From Desulfobacula sp. (GTDB lineage: Bacteria; Desulfobacterota; Desulfobacteria; Desulfobacterales; Desulfobacteraceae): a stretch of DNA of 64,000 nucleotides. Below the pieces are notes generated by a model. That model saw only the letters and a program-made list of their open reading frames with translations. It did no database searches and had not been told where the DNA came from. The stretch is from assembly GCF_030145145.1 (NCBI RefSeq), contig NZ_JAQYWD010000024.1, positions 33,294 to 97,293 of the forward strand. The letters run 5' to 3'. A program made the translations under genes and the position numbers. Positions 54,510-63,338 of this stretch are shown here, in pieces. Positions within the stretch are counted from its first letter, which is position 1. Every line of letters starts with the position of its first letter.

Positions 54510-56072
54510 GTGGGATTTGAAATAACCAAAGAAACCTATGCCGGAGGCATCAAAGGCATCACCATAGGAAAAGGTGATAATACCCTTACCGTCGGCGGTC
54601 AAACCAGTTATCCGTTTTATCAATTTGAAGGCACCATGCCCAATAAACCCATCATTGCAATGGAAATTTGGGATATAGACCCTGCTGAAGACTGGCCGGA
54701 AGCAGCCAAAGCACCTTTCAAAGATGTTCTGTCTGACCCTGCCGCATGGGCAAAAAAATGTGTAGAAGAGTATAGTGCCCAAGCCATTGTTCTTCAGTTA
54801 AAAAGCATTGATCCCAATGACAAGGATGCCGGTGCTGATGAGGCAGCGGAAACAGTAAAAAAGGTATTGGGTGCCATCAACGTTCCATTGATTGTCTGGG
54901 GATGCACCGTGCCGGCCAAGGATGAAGAAGTATTTAAAAAAGTCTGTGAAGTGTGTGATGGAGCTAATCTGTGTATCGGACCAGTTGAAGAAAAAAATTA
55001 CAAAGGAATTGGTGCCGCTGCCATGGGATATGGCCACACGGTTATTTCTTCTTCTCCCATTGATGTCAACCTTGCCAAACAGGTCAATATTCTGCTTGAA
55101 AATTTAGGCGTTTCCCTTGATAAAGTCATTGTTGATCCTACCACTGGCGGCCTGGGATATGGAATGGAATATTCCTACTCTGTTATGGAACGATTAATCC
55201 AGGCAGCCATGACCCAGGGGGATGATAAACTTCAAAACCCCATGATCAATAACCTGGGAAATGAAGTCTGGAAGTGCAAAGAAGCCAAACTGCAAGCGGA
55301 TGAGGCACCGGAACTGGGTGACCCTGAAAGAAGAGCGATTCTCATGGAAGCTGTTGGTGCGGTATCCTACCTGCTGGCCGGTTCCAGCATTCTGATGATG
55401 CGGCATCCCGAATCCATCAAGCTGGCAAAAGCATTTATTGAACTGATCTCTGACGGCGGCTCCGCAATGGATATTGCCCCAATTGCAAAACAGCTTGACG
55501 ATGTGGATATTGATTTTGCCAGCATGTCACCGGAAGTGGATCTGACAATTGAAGAAGAGAAAAAAGCGGCTCCGGCTAAAAAAGCGGCTCCAGCTAAAAA
55601 AGCAGCTCCAGCAGCGGCGGCAGCACCCGCTGCTAAAACAGAAGCACCAAAAGCGGCAGCAGCCCCTGCGCCTAAAGAAAAAGTCGCTGCAGCCCCTGCT
55701 GTAGATCCCGAAGTTGAGGCCAAAGCAAAGGCTGATGCAGAGATCAAGGCAAAAGCCGATGCAGAGGCCAAGGCCAAAGCAGACGAAGCAGCCAAGGTTA
55801 AAGCGGCAGCTGACGCCAAAGCAAAGGTAGAGGCAGAAGCCAAAGCAAAGATAGAAGCAGAGAAACAAGCTGAAAAAGATGCTGCCTCTGACCGTGAAAA
55901 ACAAGAACAGGCGTTGAGAGAAAAACGAGCTGCTGAACGAGAAGCAGCTGCCGCTAAAAGAGCGGTAGCACCCGAAACAGCAGTCGCCATGACGGCTGCA
56001 AAAATCCAGAAATCAGACCTTGAAAAAATAATTGAGAGCCTTGACAGGACTCATAAAAGAGTAAAAGCATAA
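54510..56072 (+). CDS. acsD: corrinoid iron-sulfur protein small subunit with long Ala/Lys/Glu tail
   Basis: A 520-residue protein. Residues 1-347 are the small (delta) CoFeSP subunit, a TIM-barrel that holds the corrinoid against AcsC: GGQTSYPFYQFEG, IVLQLKSIDPND, VWGCTVPAKDEEVF, GYGHTVISSSPIDVNLAKQ, DPTTGGLGYGMEYSYSVMERL. From residue 348 to the end is an added tail: AAPAKK repeats, then a highly charged Ala/Lys/Glu stretch (about 395-475), and a final short helix (SDLEKIIESLDRTHKRVK). The GTG start follows AGGAGG. Moorella AcsD is about 320 residues, so the tail is an extra part. It begins the acs operon. Confidence 0.93.
   Translation: MGFEITKETYAGGIKGITIGKGDNTLTVGGQTSYPFYQFEGTMPNKPIIAMEIWDIDPAEDWPEAAKAPFKDVLSDPAAWAKKCVEEYSAQAIVLQLKSIDPNDKDAGADEAAETVKKVLGAINVPLIVWGCTVPAKDEEVFKKVCEVCDGANLCIGPVEEKNYKGIGAAAMGYGHTVISSSPIDVNLAKQVNILLENLGVSLDKVIVDPTTGGLGYGMEYSYSVMERLIQAAMTQGDDKLQNPMINNLGNEVWKCKEAKLQADEAPELGDPERRAILMEAVGAVSYLLAGSSILMMRHPESIKLAKAFIELISDGGSAMDIAPIAKQLDDVDIDFASMSPEVDLTIEEEKKAAPAKKAAPAKKAAPAAAAAPAAKTEAPKAAAAPAPKEKVAAAPAVDPEVEAKAKADAEIKAKADAEAKAKADEAAKVKAAADAKAKVEAEAKAKIEAEKQAEKDAASDREKQEQALREKRAAEREAAAAKRAVAPETAVAMTAAKIQKSDLEKIIESLDRTHKRVKA
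55560..55613 (+). repeat. three 18-bp tandem repeats in the acsD tail
   Basis: Three consecutive copies of AAAAAAGCGGCTCCNGCT (the third with minor changes) encode Lys-Lys-Ala-Ala-Pro-Ala units. They lie at the junction of the conserved AcsD fold and its extension, where copy number could change by slippage and lengthen or shorten the hinge. Confidence 0.85.
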
Positions 56073-56126
56073 AACAAATTAATGATGCATTTAATCATTA
56101 TCAATAATTAGGAGGAGGAACCTCTA

Positions 56127-58145
56127 ATGGCGGAAAGTAAAAAAGAAAAAGCACCTAAAGTTTGTGATCCTAAAGAAGCCAGCATCGACCTGGGAACTCA
56201 GGAGTTACTAGCACGAGCGCAGAAAATGGGGATTGACACTGTCTTTGACAGAGCCGTTAACATGAAACCCTGTGCCATCGGCATGCAGGGGATTTGCTGC
56301 AAGAACTGCTCAATGGGACCCTGCCGGCTTCCCTTGCCCAAGGGCGGGATTGAAGGTGAAGACAATAGAAAAGGTCTTTGCGGTGCCACTGCAAACACGA
56401 TTGCAGCCAGAAACTTCATCCGCATGATTGCCGGTGGTGCATCTGCCCATTCTGATCATGGCCGATGTGTCGCAGAAGTCTTCCTGTCTGCTGCAAGAAA
56501 AGAAACCACAGCCTACCAGATCAAAGATACGGAAAAATTAATAGCCATGGCACCCCATTTAGGGGTCGCCACAACCGTTGAAGTGGATGGTGAAACAAAA
56601 GACAGGGAAATCGATGAAATAGCCCTGGAAGTTGCAGAAGTTGCCATCAGGGAATGGGGAAAACCCGAGGGTGAACTCCTCTACTTGAAAAGAGCACCGA
56701 AGCCCTTGTATGAAAAATGGAAAAAACAAGGGGTTCTGCCCAGAAATATTGACCGGGAAATTGTTGAAATCATGCACCGGACCCACATGGGCGTAGACCA
56801 GGATTATAAAAACCTCATGAAACAGGGCACCAGGGCTGCACTGGCTGATGGTTGGGGCGGTTCCATGCTGGCCACTGATCTTCAGGATGTTTTGTTCGGT
56901 ACCCCCTATCCCCTCCAGTCTGAAGCAAATCTGGGGATCATGAAAGAAGATCATGTGAACATTATTGTTCATGGCCATGAACCCATTCTTTCAGAAGTGA
57001 TTGTTGCGGTTGCTCAGTCCCAGGAAATGCTAGATTATGCAGCCTCAAAAGGGGCTAAAGGCATTCAGTTGGGCGGTATCTGCTGTACAGCCAATGAAAT
57101 GCTCCAACGTCACGGTATCCCCACGGCAGCCACTTTCCTACAGCAGGAACTGGCCATCATTACCGGTGCCTGTGATGCCATGGTTGTGGACATCCAGTGT
57201 ATCATGCAGAACCTGGCCAATGTGGCAAAATGCTTCCATACCAAACTGATCACCACCCATCCCATTGCAAAAATGGAACAGGACAACGTCATTCATATTG
57301 AATTTGACGAACATCATGCCCTGGAAGATGCCAAACGTATCGTTAAAATGTCCATTGATAATTTTGCAAACCGTGGTGCAGACGTCATGATTCCGCCCTA
57401 TAAGACCAAACAGGTGGCTGGTTTCGGTGTTGAATCCATTCAGTACCACCTGGGCGGCACCTTCCGCGGCACGTATTACACCTTGAATGACAATATCATC
57501 AATGGCCGTATCCGTGGTATTGCCGGTGTGGTTGGCTGTAACAATGCCCGAACGAAACACAATGACGGTCATATCAAAGTCGTTAAAGAACTGATCAAAA
57601 ATGATGTCATTGTCCTGACCACAGGCTGCAACGCCATTGCATGCGCCATGGAAGGACTGTTGACCCCGGAATCTGCTGCAGTACACTGTGGTCCCGGCCT
57701 TGCTGAAATTTGTGAAACCGTTGGAATTCCACCGGTTCTCCACCTGGGGTCCTGTGTAGACAACAGCCGGATCCTTTTGGCCGCAACAGAAGTGGTCAAG
57801 GCTGGCGGACTGGGCAATGATATTTGCGATCTTCCCGCTGCAGGAAGTGCACCGGAATGGATGAGTGAAAAAGCCATCTCCATTGGACACTATTTTGTTG
57901 CATCCGGTGTTTACACTGTCTTTGGCGTGACCCTGCCCACATCCGGTGCTCCGGTGTTCCATGACTATATTTCCAAAGAAATGGAAAAGATTTACGGCGG
58001 CAAATGGGATCTTGAAGTTGATCCCATCAAACATGCCCATCTCATGATTGCCCATATTGATAAAAAGAGAAAAGAACTGGGCATTGATAAGGCCAGAGAA
58101 AGAGTTATGATGGATATGGCATCCCGTCAGGCACTTGAAGCATAA
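56127..58145 (+). CDS. acsA: carbon monoxide dehydrogenase catalytic subunit
   Basis: A 672-residue Ni-Fe-S CODH, the standard length for bacterial CODH/ACS. N-terminal cysteines CAIGMQGICCKNCSMGPC form the D and B clusters. C-cluster ligands are seen in LGGICCTANEM, GCNNARTKHNDG, TTGCNAIACA and LGSCVDNSRI. It reduces CO2 to CO (or the reverse) and passes CO through a tunnel to AcsB. It has a GGAGGAGG ribosome site. The nickel chaperone gene cooC is at the end of the same operon. Confidence 0.97.
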   Translation: MAESKKEKAPKVCDPKEASIDLGTQELLARAQKMGIDTVFDRAVNMKPCAIGMQGICCKNCSMGPCRLPLPKGGIEGEDNRKGLCGATANTIAARNFIRMIAGGASAHSDHGRCVAEVFLSAARKETTAYQIKDTEKLIAMAPHLGVATTVEVDGETKDREIDEIALEVAEVAIREWGKPEGELLYLKRAPKPLYEKWKKQGVLPRNIDREIVEIMHRTHMGVDQDYKNLMKQGTRAALADGWGGSMLATDLQDVLFGTPYPLQSEANLGIMKEDHVNIIVHGHEPILSEVIVAVAQSQEMLDYAASKGAKGIQLGGICCTANEMLQRHGIPTAATFLQQELAIITGACDAMVVDIQCIMQNLANVAKCFHTKLITTHPIAKMEQDNVIHIEFDEHHALEDAKRIVKMSIDNFANRGADVMIPPYKTKQVAGFGVESIQYHLGGTFRGTYYTLNDNIINGRIRGIAGVVGCNNARTKHNDGHIKVVKELIKNDVIVLTTGCNAIACAMEGLLTPESAAVHCGPGLAEICETVGIPPVLHLGSCVDNSRILLAATEVVKAGGLGNDICDLPAAGSAPEWMSEKAISIGHYFVASGVYTVFGVTLPTSGAPVFHDYISKEMEKIYGGKWDLEVDPIKHAHLMIAHIDKKRKELGIDKARERVMMDMASRQALEA

Positions 58146-58216
58146 TTAATTTTTGAGGAAAAAACCTGTTTATACAGAGAAAATAAATTAAATCCTCAAC
58201 GAAGGAGGAACATAAT

Positions 58217-60427
58217 ATGTCCAAATTAATCGCATTTGCTGCCATTCAGGGTGGTTATAAAGTAGTTTCACAGGTGGAAGGGGAGCTTGAAAAAGCCCTG
58301 CAAACCTATGACGCCAGTACTAAAGTAGGATTCCCGAATACAGCATATTATCTGCCGGTCATCTATTCATTGACCGGGCTTAAAGTTGAAACCCTGGAAG
58401 ACCTTAAAAAACCCATGGCGTTTGCCAGAGGACTTCTGCCCCCCCATATCAAATTGAAAACCTGGCTTCCCTACCTGGGGCCACTCCTTGATGCCGGTAT
58501 GGCGGGTATCATCTCCTATGAAATCAAAGAAGCCTTAAGATATCTCTATGAGCCCGATTTCTATATTGCCCAGGAAGACCCGGATGTCGAGAATGGTAAA
58601 ATCTGGGTGGGCGCCGCTGATGATACGATCCTGAGAAAACGAGGGGTTGAATTTGTTGATGGCTCAGCACCTGGTTTTGCTGCCATGGTCGGTGCGGCAC
58701 CCAACAAAGAAATCGCCAAAATGATTGTTGAAGACTACCAGAAACGATCCCTTTATATTTTCTGTGCAGCCAATCACAATGGCAAAACCCTGATTCAACA
58801 ATGTCTGGATGCTGGAATGCAGATCGGGTGGAACACCCGTATTGTACCATTTGGCCCGGATATCTCTTCTGCCGTCTTTGCCCTTGGCTTTGCCAACAGG
58901 GCTGCCATGGCATTTGGCGGGGTTCAGCCGGGTGATTTTAAAACCATCCTGAAATACAACAAAGAAAGGGTTTTTGCCTTTGTCAACGCCTTGGGCGATG
59001 TGGGCACCGAATGGGGTGTGGCAGCCGCCGGTTGCGTTAACTGGGGGTTCCCGACTATTGCAGACACAGAAATTCCTGAAATTTTACCCACGGGTATTTG
59101 TACCTATGAACATGTTGTGGCTCCGGTTGCCCATGAAGATATGGTCCAGAAATCTGTTGAAGTCAGGGGTCTTAAAGTTCAGGTTGCTGATATTGATATT
59201 CCTTGTGCATTTGGTCCTGCCTATGAAGGTGAGCGTGTTAGAGGCGCAGATCTATATGCCCAGTGCGGTGGTGGTAAGACCCAGTGTACTGAGCTTGTTA
59301 AAATGGCGGATATGAGTGAGATTGAAGATGGAAAGATCAACCTTGTCGGACCTGATCTTGACGGCATCAAAGAAGGGGGCACCTTTCCCCTGGGAATTTT
59401 TGTCCAGATTGCCGGCCGTGAATTCCAGGAAGATTTTGAACCCATCATGGAACGACAGATCCATCATCTGATCAATTATATTCAGAGTATCATGCATATC
59501 GGACAAAGGGACATCTCCTGGGTCCGTATTTCTAAAGCCGCCATTGAAAAAGGCTTTACCCTGAAAGACATTGGTGTGGTCCTCCATGCTAAATTCCATC
59601 AGGATTTTGGAAAAATTGTGGACAAGGTTCAGGTAACGCTTTACACCAACCCCGAGGATGTAGACAAGATGACCGCTACAGCCAGGGAAAACTACCAGTT
59701 ACGTGACGCTCGAGTCGACAACATGAAAGACGAGGATGTGGAAACATACTACTCGTGTACCCTGTGCCAGTCTTTTGCCCCCAGCCATGTCTGTTCGGTC
59801 AGCCCGGAAAGAACAGGGCTCTGCGGCGCATACAACTGGATGGACTGCAAGGCTGCCTTTGAAATCAACCCCACAGGTCCCAACCAGCCCATTGAAAAAG
59901 GCGAATGTGTTGATCCCAAACTGGGCCAGTGGAAAGGGGTTAACGACTTTATTTACAAAGCTTCCAGAGGTGCTGTAACCCATTACAACTTCTACTCCAT
60001 GGTTGTGGATCCCATGACCACATGCGGCTGCTGCGAATGTATCGCTGCCATGCTGCCGGGCTGTAACGGTGTTATGACGGTTGGCCGGGATTATTCCGGC
60101 GATACCCCCTGTGGCATGAAGTTTACAACACTGGCCGGTGTTATGGGCGGCGGAGCCTGCTCACCCGGATTTGTCGGTCATTCAAAACACAACATCACCC
60201 AGGGTAAATTTATCTTAGGGGATGGGGGCCTCCTGAGAATGGTCTGGATGCCCAAGATGCTGAAAGATGAGCTGAAAGACAGGATTGTTGCCCGGGGAGA
60301 AGAAATGGGTGTTCCGGGTCTTTTTGACATGATTGCCGATGAAACCGTTGGAATTACGGAAGAAGAGATTCTTCCCTTCCTCAAGGAAAAAGGCCATCCT
60401 GCACTTACGATGGAATCCCTTGTTTGA
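58217..60427 (+). CDS. acsB: acetyl-CoA synthase (CODH/ACS alpha subunit)
   Basis: A 736-residue three-domain bacterial ACS, close to the Moorella length, including the N-terminal CODH-binding domain that archaeal CdhC lacks. The A-cluster cysteines are in CTLCQSFAPSHVC, TGLCGAYNWMDCKA and CGCCECI. It joins CO, a methyl group from the corrinoid protein, and CoA. It follows acsA, forming the usual alpha2beta2 complex, and is followed by a hairpin before acsC. Confidence 0.97.
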   Translation: MSKLIAFAAIQGGYKVVSQVEGELEKALQTYDASTKVGFPNTAYYLPVIYSLTGLKVETLEDLKKPMAFARGLLPPHIKLKTWLPYLGPLLDAGMAGIISYEIKEALRYLYEPDFYIAQEDPDVENGKIWVGAADDTILRKRGVEFVDGSAPGFAAMVGAAPNKEIAKMIVEDYQKRSLYIFCAANHNGKTLIQQCLDAGMQIGWNTRIVPFGPDISSAVFALGFANRAAMAFGGVQPGDFKTILKYNKERVFAFVNALGDVGTEWGVAAAGCVNWGFPTIADTEIPEILPTGICTYEHVVAPVAHEDMVQKSVEVRGLKVQVADIDIPCAFGPAYEGERVRGADLYAQCGGGKTQCTELVKMADMSEIEDGKINLVGPDLDGIKEGGTFPLGIFVQIAGREFQEDFEPIMERQIHHLINYIQSIMHIGQRDISWVRISKAAIEKGFTLKDIGVVLHAKFHQDFGKIVDKVQVTLYTNPEDVDKMTATARENYQLRDARVDNMKDEDVETYYSCTLCQSFAPSHVCSVSPERTGLCGAYNWMDCKAAFEINPTGPNQPIEKGECVDPKLGQWKGVNDFIYKASRGAVTHYNFYSMVVDPMTTCGCCECIAAMLPGCNGVMTVGRDYSGDTPCGMKFTTLAGVMGGGACSPGFVGHSKHNITQGKFILGDGGLLRMVWMPKMLKDELKDRIVARGEEMGVPGLFDMIADETVGITEEEILPFLKEKGHPALTMESLV

Positions 60428-60446
60428 TAATAACTAAATAAACAAA

Positions 60447-60493
60447 AAAGGTCCGGCAGCTGTTCCCACCAGAAATTGTGTTGCCGGACCTTT
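60447..60493 (+). terminator. hairpin between acsB and acsC
   Basis: A perfect 12-base stem, AAAGGTCCGGCA (60447-60458) with TGCCGGACCTTT (60482-60493), has a 23-base loop. Only three T follow before TCCC, so complete termination seems unlikely. It may lower acsC expression relative to acsB or protect the 3' end of upstream RNA. Confidence 0.6.
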
Positions 60494-60527
60494 CCCATAA
60501 AGTTTTTTAAAACTTAAGGAGAAAAAA

Positions 60528-61868
60528 ATGGCATTAACCGGTATACAGATATTCAAACTCCTCCCCAAAACAAATTGTAAGGAGTGCGGAGTTCCAACAT
60601 GCCTTGCCTTTGCAATGAACCTTGCATCAGGAAAGGCTGAACTGGACAGTTGCCCATATGTTTCTGATGAAGCAAAAGAACAACTGGCCGAAGCGTCTGC
60701 TCCCCCCATCCGTCCCGTAAAGCTGGGGAAAGGTGTTCGCCAGGCCACAACAGGTGGAGAAACTGTTCTTTACAGACACGAAAAAACCTTTTTCAACTCA
60801 ACGGTCCTGGCCGCAACCGTGGCATCGGATATTGATGCTGCAGCACTTGATAAAGCCCTTAAAACTTACAATGCATTCCAGTTTGAACGGGTTGGCTTAA
60901 ATCTACGGCCTGAACTTCTGGTTGTAAAAGATGCCGGAAGCGGTGCGGAAGCGTTTGCCACCGTTGCAGGCAAAATCGCCAAAGAATCTGAATTCAACCT
61001 GGTTCTAATGACCCAAGACCTGGATGTGATGAAAGCCGGTATAGAAGCCGCTGGTTTCAAACGCCCGCTGCTTTATGCTGCAACTGCTGACAATGTCGAT
61101 GATATGGGCGCTCTGGCAAAAGAATTTGATCTTCCCCTTGCCGTAAAAGCAGATTCTGTGGACGCACTCCAGCCGTTGACAGAAAAATTGACAGGTATGG
61201 GACTTAAGGACCTTGTCCTGGATTCGGGATCAAGAGAAATCAAACAAGCCCTGGAAGACCAGGTTGCCATCCGGCGTGCTGCCCTTAAAGCCGGTAATAA
61301 AGCCCTGGGGTTCCCCACCATAACATTCCCGTGTGAGATGGCCTCCAATCTGGATATGGAAACCCTGATTGCTGGTATGTTTGTTGCAAAGTACGGTGGA
61401 ATCGTTGTCATGTCTGATTTCAGTGCAGAGTCTCTCTTCCCGCTTCTGCTTGAAAGACTCAATATTTTTACGGATCCTCAAAGACCCATGACCGTAACAG
61501 AAGGTATTTTTGAAATCGGTAACCCGGATGAAAATTCTCCGGTACTGGTTACCACTAACTTTGCCTTGACTTATTTTATCGTTTCCGGTGAAATTGAAGG
61601 GAGTAAAGTCCCCGCCTGGTTATTGGTTAAAGACTCTGAAGGTCTTTCCGTTCTGACAGCCTGGGCTGCTGGCAAATTTGGTGGCGATGATGTGGGCATG
61701 TTTGTTAAAAAGAGCGGCATAATGGACAAGGTAAAACATACAGAGCTCATTATTCCAGGGTATGCTGCAGCCATTGCAGGAGAAGTTGAAGAAGAACTTC
61801 CCGGCTGGACCATTACGGTCGGACCAAGGGAAGCTGCCCACCTGCCTGCATTCCTGAAAACAAAATAA
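60528..61868 (+). CDS. acsC: corrinoid iron-sulfur protein large subunit
   Basis: A 446-residue large (gamma) CoFeSP subunit, the same size as in Moorella. The N-terminal [4Fe-4S] domain has TNCKECGVPTCLAFAMNLASGKAELDSCPY. A barrel and a C-terminal corrinoid-binding domain follow. It carries the methyl group from AcsE to AcsB. It is separated from its partner acsD by acsA and acsB, unlike the adjacent genes of acetogens. Confidence 0.96.
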   Translation: MALTGIQIFKLLPKTNCKECGVPTCLAFAMNLASGKAELDSCPYVSDEAKEQLAEASAPPIRPVKLGKGVRQATTGGETVLYRHEKTFFNSTVLAATVASDIDAAALDKALKTYNAFQFERVGLNLRPELLVVKDAGSGAEAFATVAGKIAKESEFNLVLMTQDLDVMKAGIEAAGFKRPLLYAATADNVDDMGALAKEFDLPLAVKADSVDALQPLTEKLTGMGLKDLVLDSGSREIKQALEDQVAIRRAALKAGNKALGFPTITFPCEMASNLDMETLIAGMFVAKYGGIVVMSDFSAESLFPLLLERLNIFTDPQRPMTVTEGIFEIGNPDENSPVLVTTNFALTYFIVSGEIEGSKVPAWLLVKDSEGLSVLTAWAAGKFGGDDVGMFVKKSGIMDKVKHTELIIPGYAAAIAGEVEEELPGWTITVGPREAAHLPAFLKTK

Positions 61869-61883
61869 ATAACCAACAATACA

Positions 61884-61912
61884 AAGCCAGAACAGTCTCG
61901 CTGTTCTGGCTT
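61884..61912 (+). terminator. hairpin between acsC and acsE
   Basis: A perfect 12-base stem, AAGCCAGAACAG (61884-61895) with CTGTTCTGGCTT (61901-61912), has a five-base loop. It is not followed by a long T-run. It is another intra-operon hairpin, in keeping with stepwise reduction or processing of the acs message. Confidence 0.6.
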
Positions 61913-61949
61913 AATAAATCAAACAGTTTAATTATAAAAGGAAGAGAAC

Positions 61950-62855
61950 ATGATACTTTTTGGTGAAAGTCTGAATGTCATTTCCACGGTCATTGGAAAA
62001 GAATTCAAACAAGCAGATCCAGCCAAACGTAATCCAGAGCCCATTCAGAAAGAAGTCCTGCGACAGAAGGAATTGGGAATGGATTACATCGACATCAACC
62101 TGGGGCCTGCAAAAAAATTCGGAACAGAGTTAATGCCATGGGTTGTCAATGTTGTTCAGGAAGCTGTTCCGGGAATGCCCTTGCTTCTTGACTCCTCTAA
62201 CATTGATGCCATTGAAGCCGGACTGAAAGTGTGCAAACCTGCGGATCAACCCCATATTATCAATTCCATCATGGCACGACCGGAAAGATATGAAAAAATG
62301 GTTCCCATGGCCGCGCAATATGATGCTGATTTTGTTGCCCTGATGTGGGGCCCGGATGGCCTGCCAAGGGATGAAAATGAACGGGCTGCCCTGGCAGTTG
62401 AACTCATTTATTTCGCCAATGAGGCGGGTATTGCCAACGAAAGAATCTGGGTGGACGGCATTGTAACCCCTGTCAATATCCAGCAGCAGCAATCCATAAG
62501 CCTTATGAATTTCCAGATGATGCTGGAAGACATGGCACCCGGTGCAAAATCCACCTGCGGTCTTTCCAATATTTCCAACGGACCACCGGAACACCTGCGC
62601 GGTATCCTGAACCAGACCTTTATGGTGATGCTTGAAAAATATGGTATGAAATCCGTTATTTCAGATCCTTTGGACACACAATTGACAGCCATTGCAAAAG
62701 GCCAGCGCCAGGATATTGTTGACCTCATCTGGGGCATGATGGATGGCAATCAACCCGATATTGCAAGCCTTGAAAAAGAAATGCAGGATTATGCTAAAAC
62801 CTATAAGGTTATCATGGGTGAAAATCTGTATTCTGATTCCTGGTTAGACATTTAG
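61950..62855 (+). CDS. acsE: methyl-THF:corrinoid iron-sulfur protein methyltransferase
   Basis: A 301-residue pterin-binding TIM-barrel. Hallmarks are IGESLNVIS-like start (GESLNVISTVIGK), DYIDINLGPAKK, LLLDSSNIDAIEAGLKV and STCGLSNISNGPPEHLRG. Its length fits AcsE, and it lacks the domains of MetH. It moves the methyl group from methyl-THF to the cobalt of AcsC/AcsD. A proper terminator follows. Confidence 0.95.
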   Translation: MILFGESLNVISTVIGKEFKQADPAKRNPEPIQKEVLRQKELGMDYIDINLGPAKKFGTELMPWVVNVVQEAVPGMPLLLDSSNIDAIEAGLKVCKPADQPHIINSIMARPERYEKMVPMAAQYDADFVALMWGPDGLPRDENERAALAVELIYFANEAGIANERIWVDGIVTPVNIQQQQSISLMNFQMMLEDMAPGAKSTCGLSNISNGPPEHLRGILNQTFMVMLEKYGMKSVISDPLDTQLTAIAKGQRQDIVDLIWGMMDGNQPDIASLEKEMQDYAKTYKVIMGENLYSDSWLDI

Positions 62856-62880
62856 CATTTCTCAAGCTTTACGCGTTTTA

Positions 62881-62915
62881 GAAAGCCCCTGATCCTCTCG
62901 GACAGGGGCTTTTTC
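62881..62915 (+). terminator. rho-independent terminator after acsE
   Basis: A stem GAAAGCCCCTG (62881-62891) with CAGGGGCTTTTTC (62903-62915), an 11-base loop, and a T-rich tail. It is 26 bases after the acsE stop and separates the five structural genes from the small hypothetical gene and cooC, which may have their own promoter or rely on read-through. Confidence 0.85.
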
Positions 62916-62999
62916 TTTATTTTCTCAAGATTGGCTTTATTTTATACAAAACAGTCTTATGTTTGATTTATATCAATCGTTACAGGAGGATTCTTAAAA

Positions 63000-63293
63000 T
63001 TGACTGAACAGATAAAAGATACCTGGTATTATGTTGTTGTGCAAAATCCGGGCATATCCAATGAACACTTTGTGGGCTATACGGACAAAGAAACAGGGGC
63101 CACGTTTATACCGGCGTTTAAAACAAAAGAAATCGCCCAGCAATGTTTTTTGATCATGCCCAAGGATATCATGAATGATAAATATGAAGTCCAGGCCATT
63201 ATAAAGGAAGACCTGTTGGAGCAGGCCCGGAAAAACGAGTATGACGTATTTTTGATGGATCACAAGGGAAGCGTATTAGAACAAATATCCTGA
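63000..63293 (+). CDS. small conserved-looking protein of unknown function between acsE and cooC
   Basis: A 97-residue soluble protein that I cannot name. It starts with TTG after AGGAGG (ten-base spacing). The sequence YYVVVQNPG, FVGYTDKETGATFIPAFKTKEIAQQCFLIMP, KYEVQAIIKEDLLEQARKN and VFLMDHKGSVLEQI suggests a compact alpha-beta fold. The PAFKTKEIAQQCF part is reminiscent of SseB-type N-domains, only weakly. There are no metal-binding Cys motifs. It lies 45 bases before cooC, so a role in assembly or regulation of CODH/ACS is the leading guess. Confidence 0.7.
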   Translation: MTEQIKDTWYYVVVQNPGISNEHFVGYTDKETGATFIPAFKTKEIAQQCFLIMPKDIMNDKYEVQAIIKEDLLEQARKNEYDVFLMDHKGSVLEQIS

Positions 63294-63338
63294 TGTTATT
63301 GGGGTTCCATTAGATGTCTACACGAGAGGAGATATATT

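Noticed and set aside
55367..55990. 207-codon minus-strand Ser/Ala-rich ORF opposite the acsD tail
   Set aside because: It is a by-product of the Ala/Lys codon repetition on the plus strand; low complexity and no start context.
57138..58055. 305-codon minus-strand ORF inside acsA
   Set aside because: It is the antisense of a clear CODH gene; the translation shows no family features.
58153..58199. Inverted repeat TTGAGGA/TCCTCAA in the acsA-acsB gap
   Set aside because: Only seven pairs with a 33-base loop; too weak to call a terminator or regulatory hairpin.
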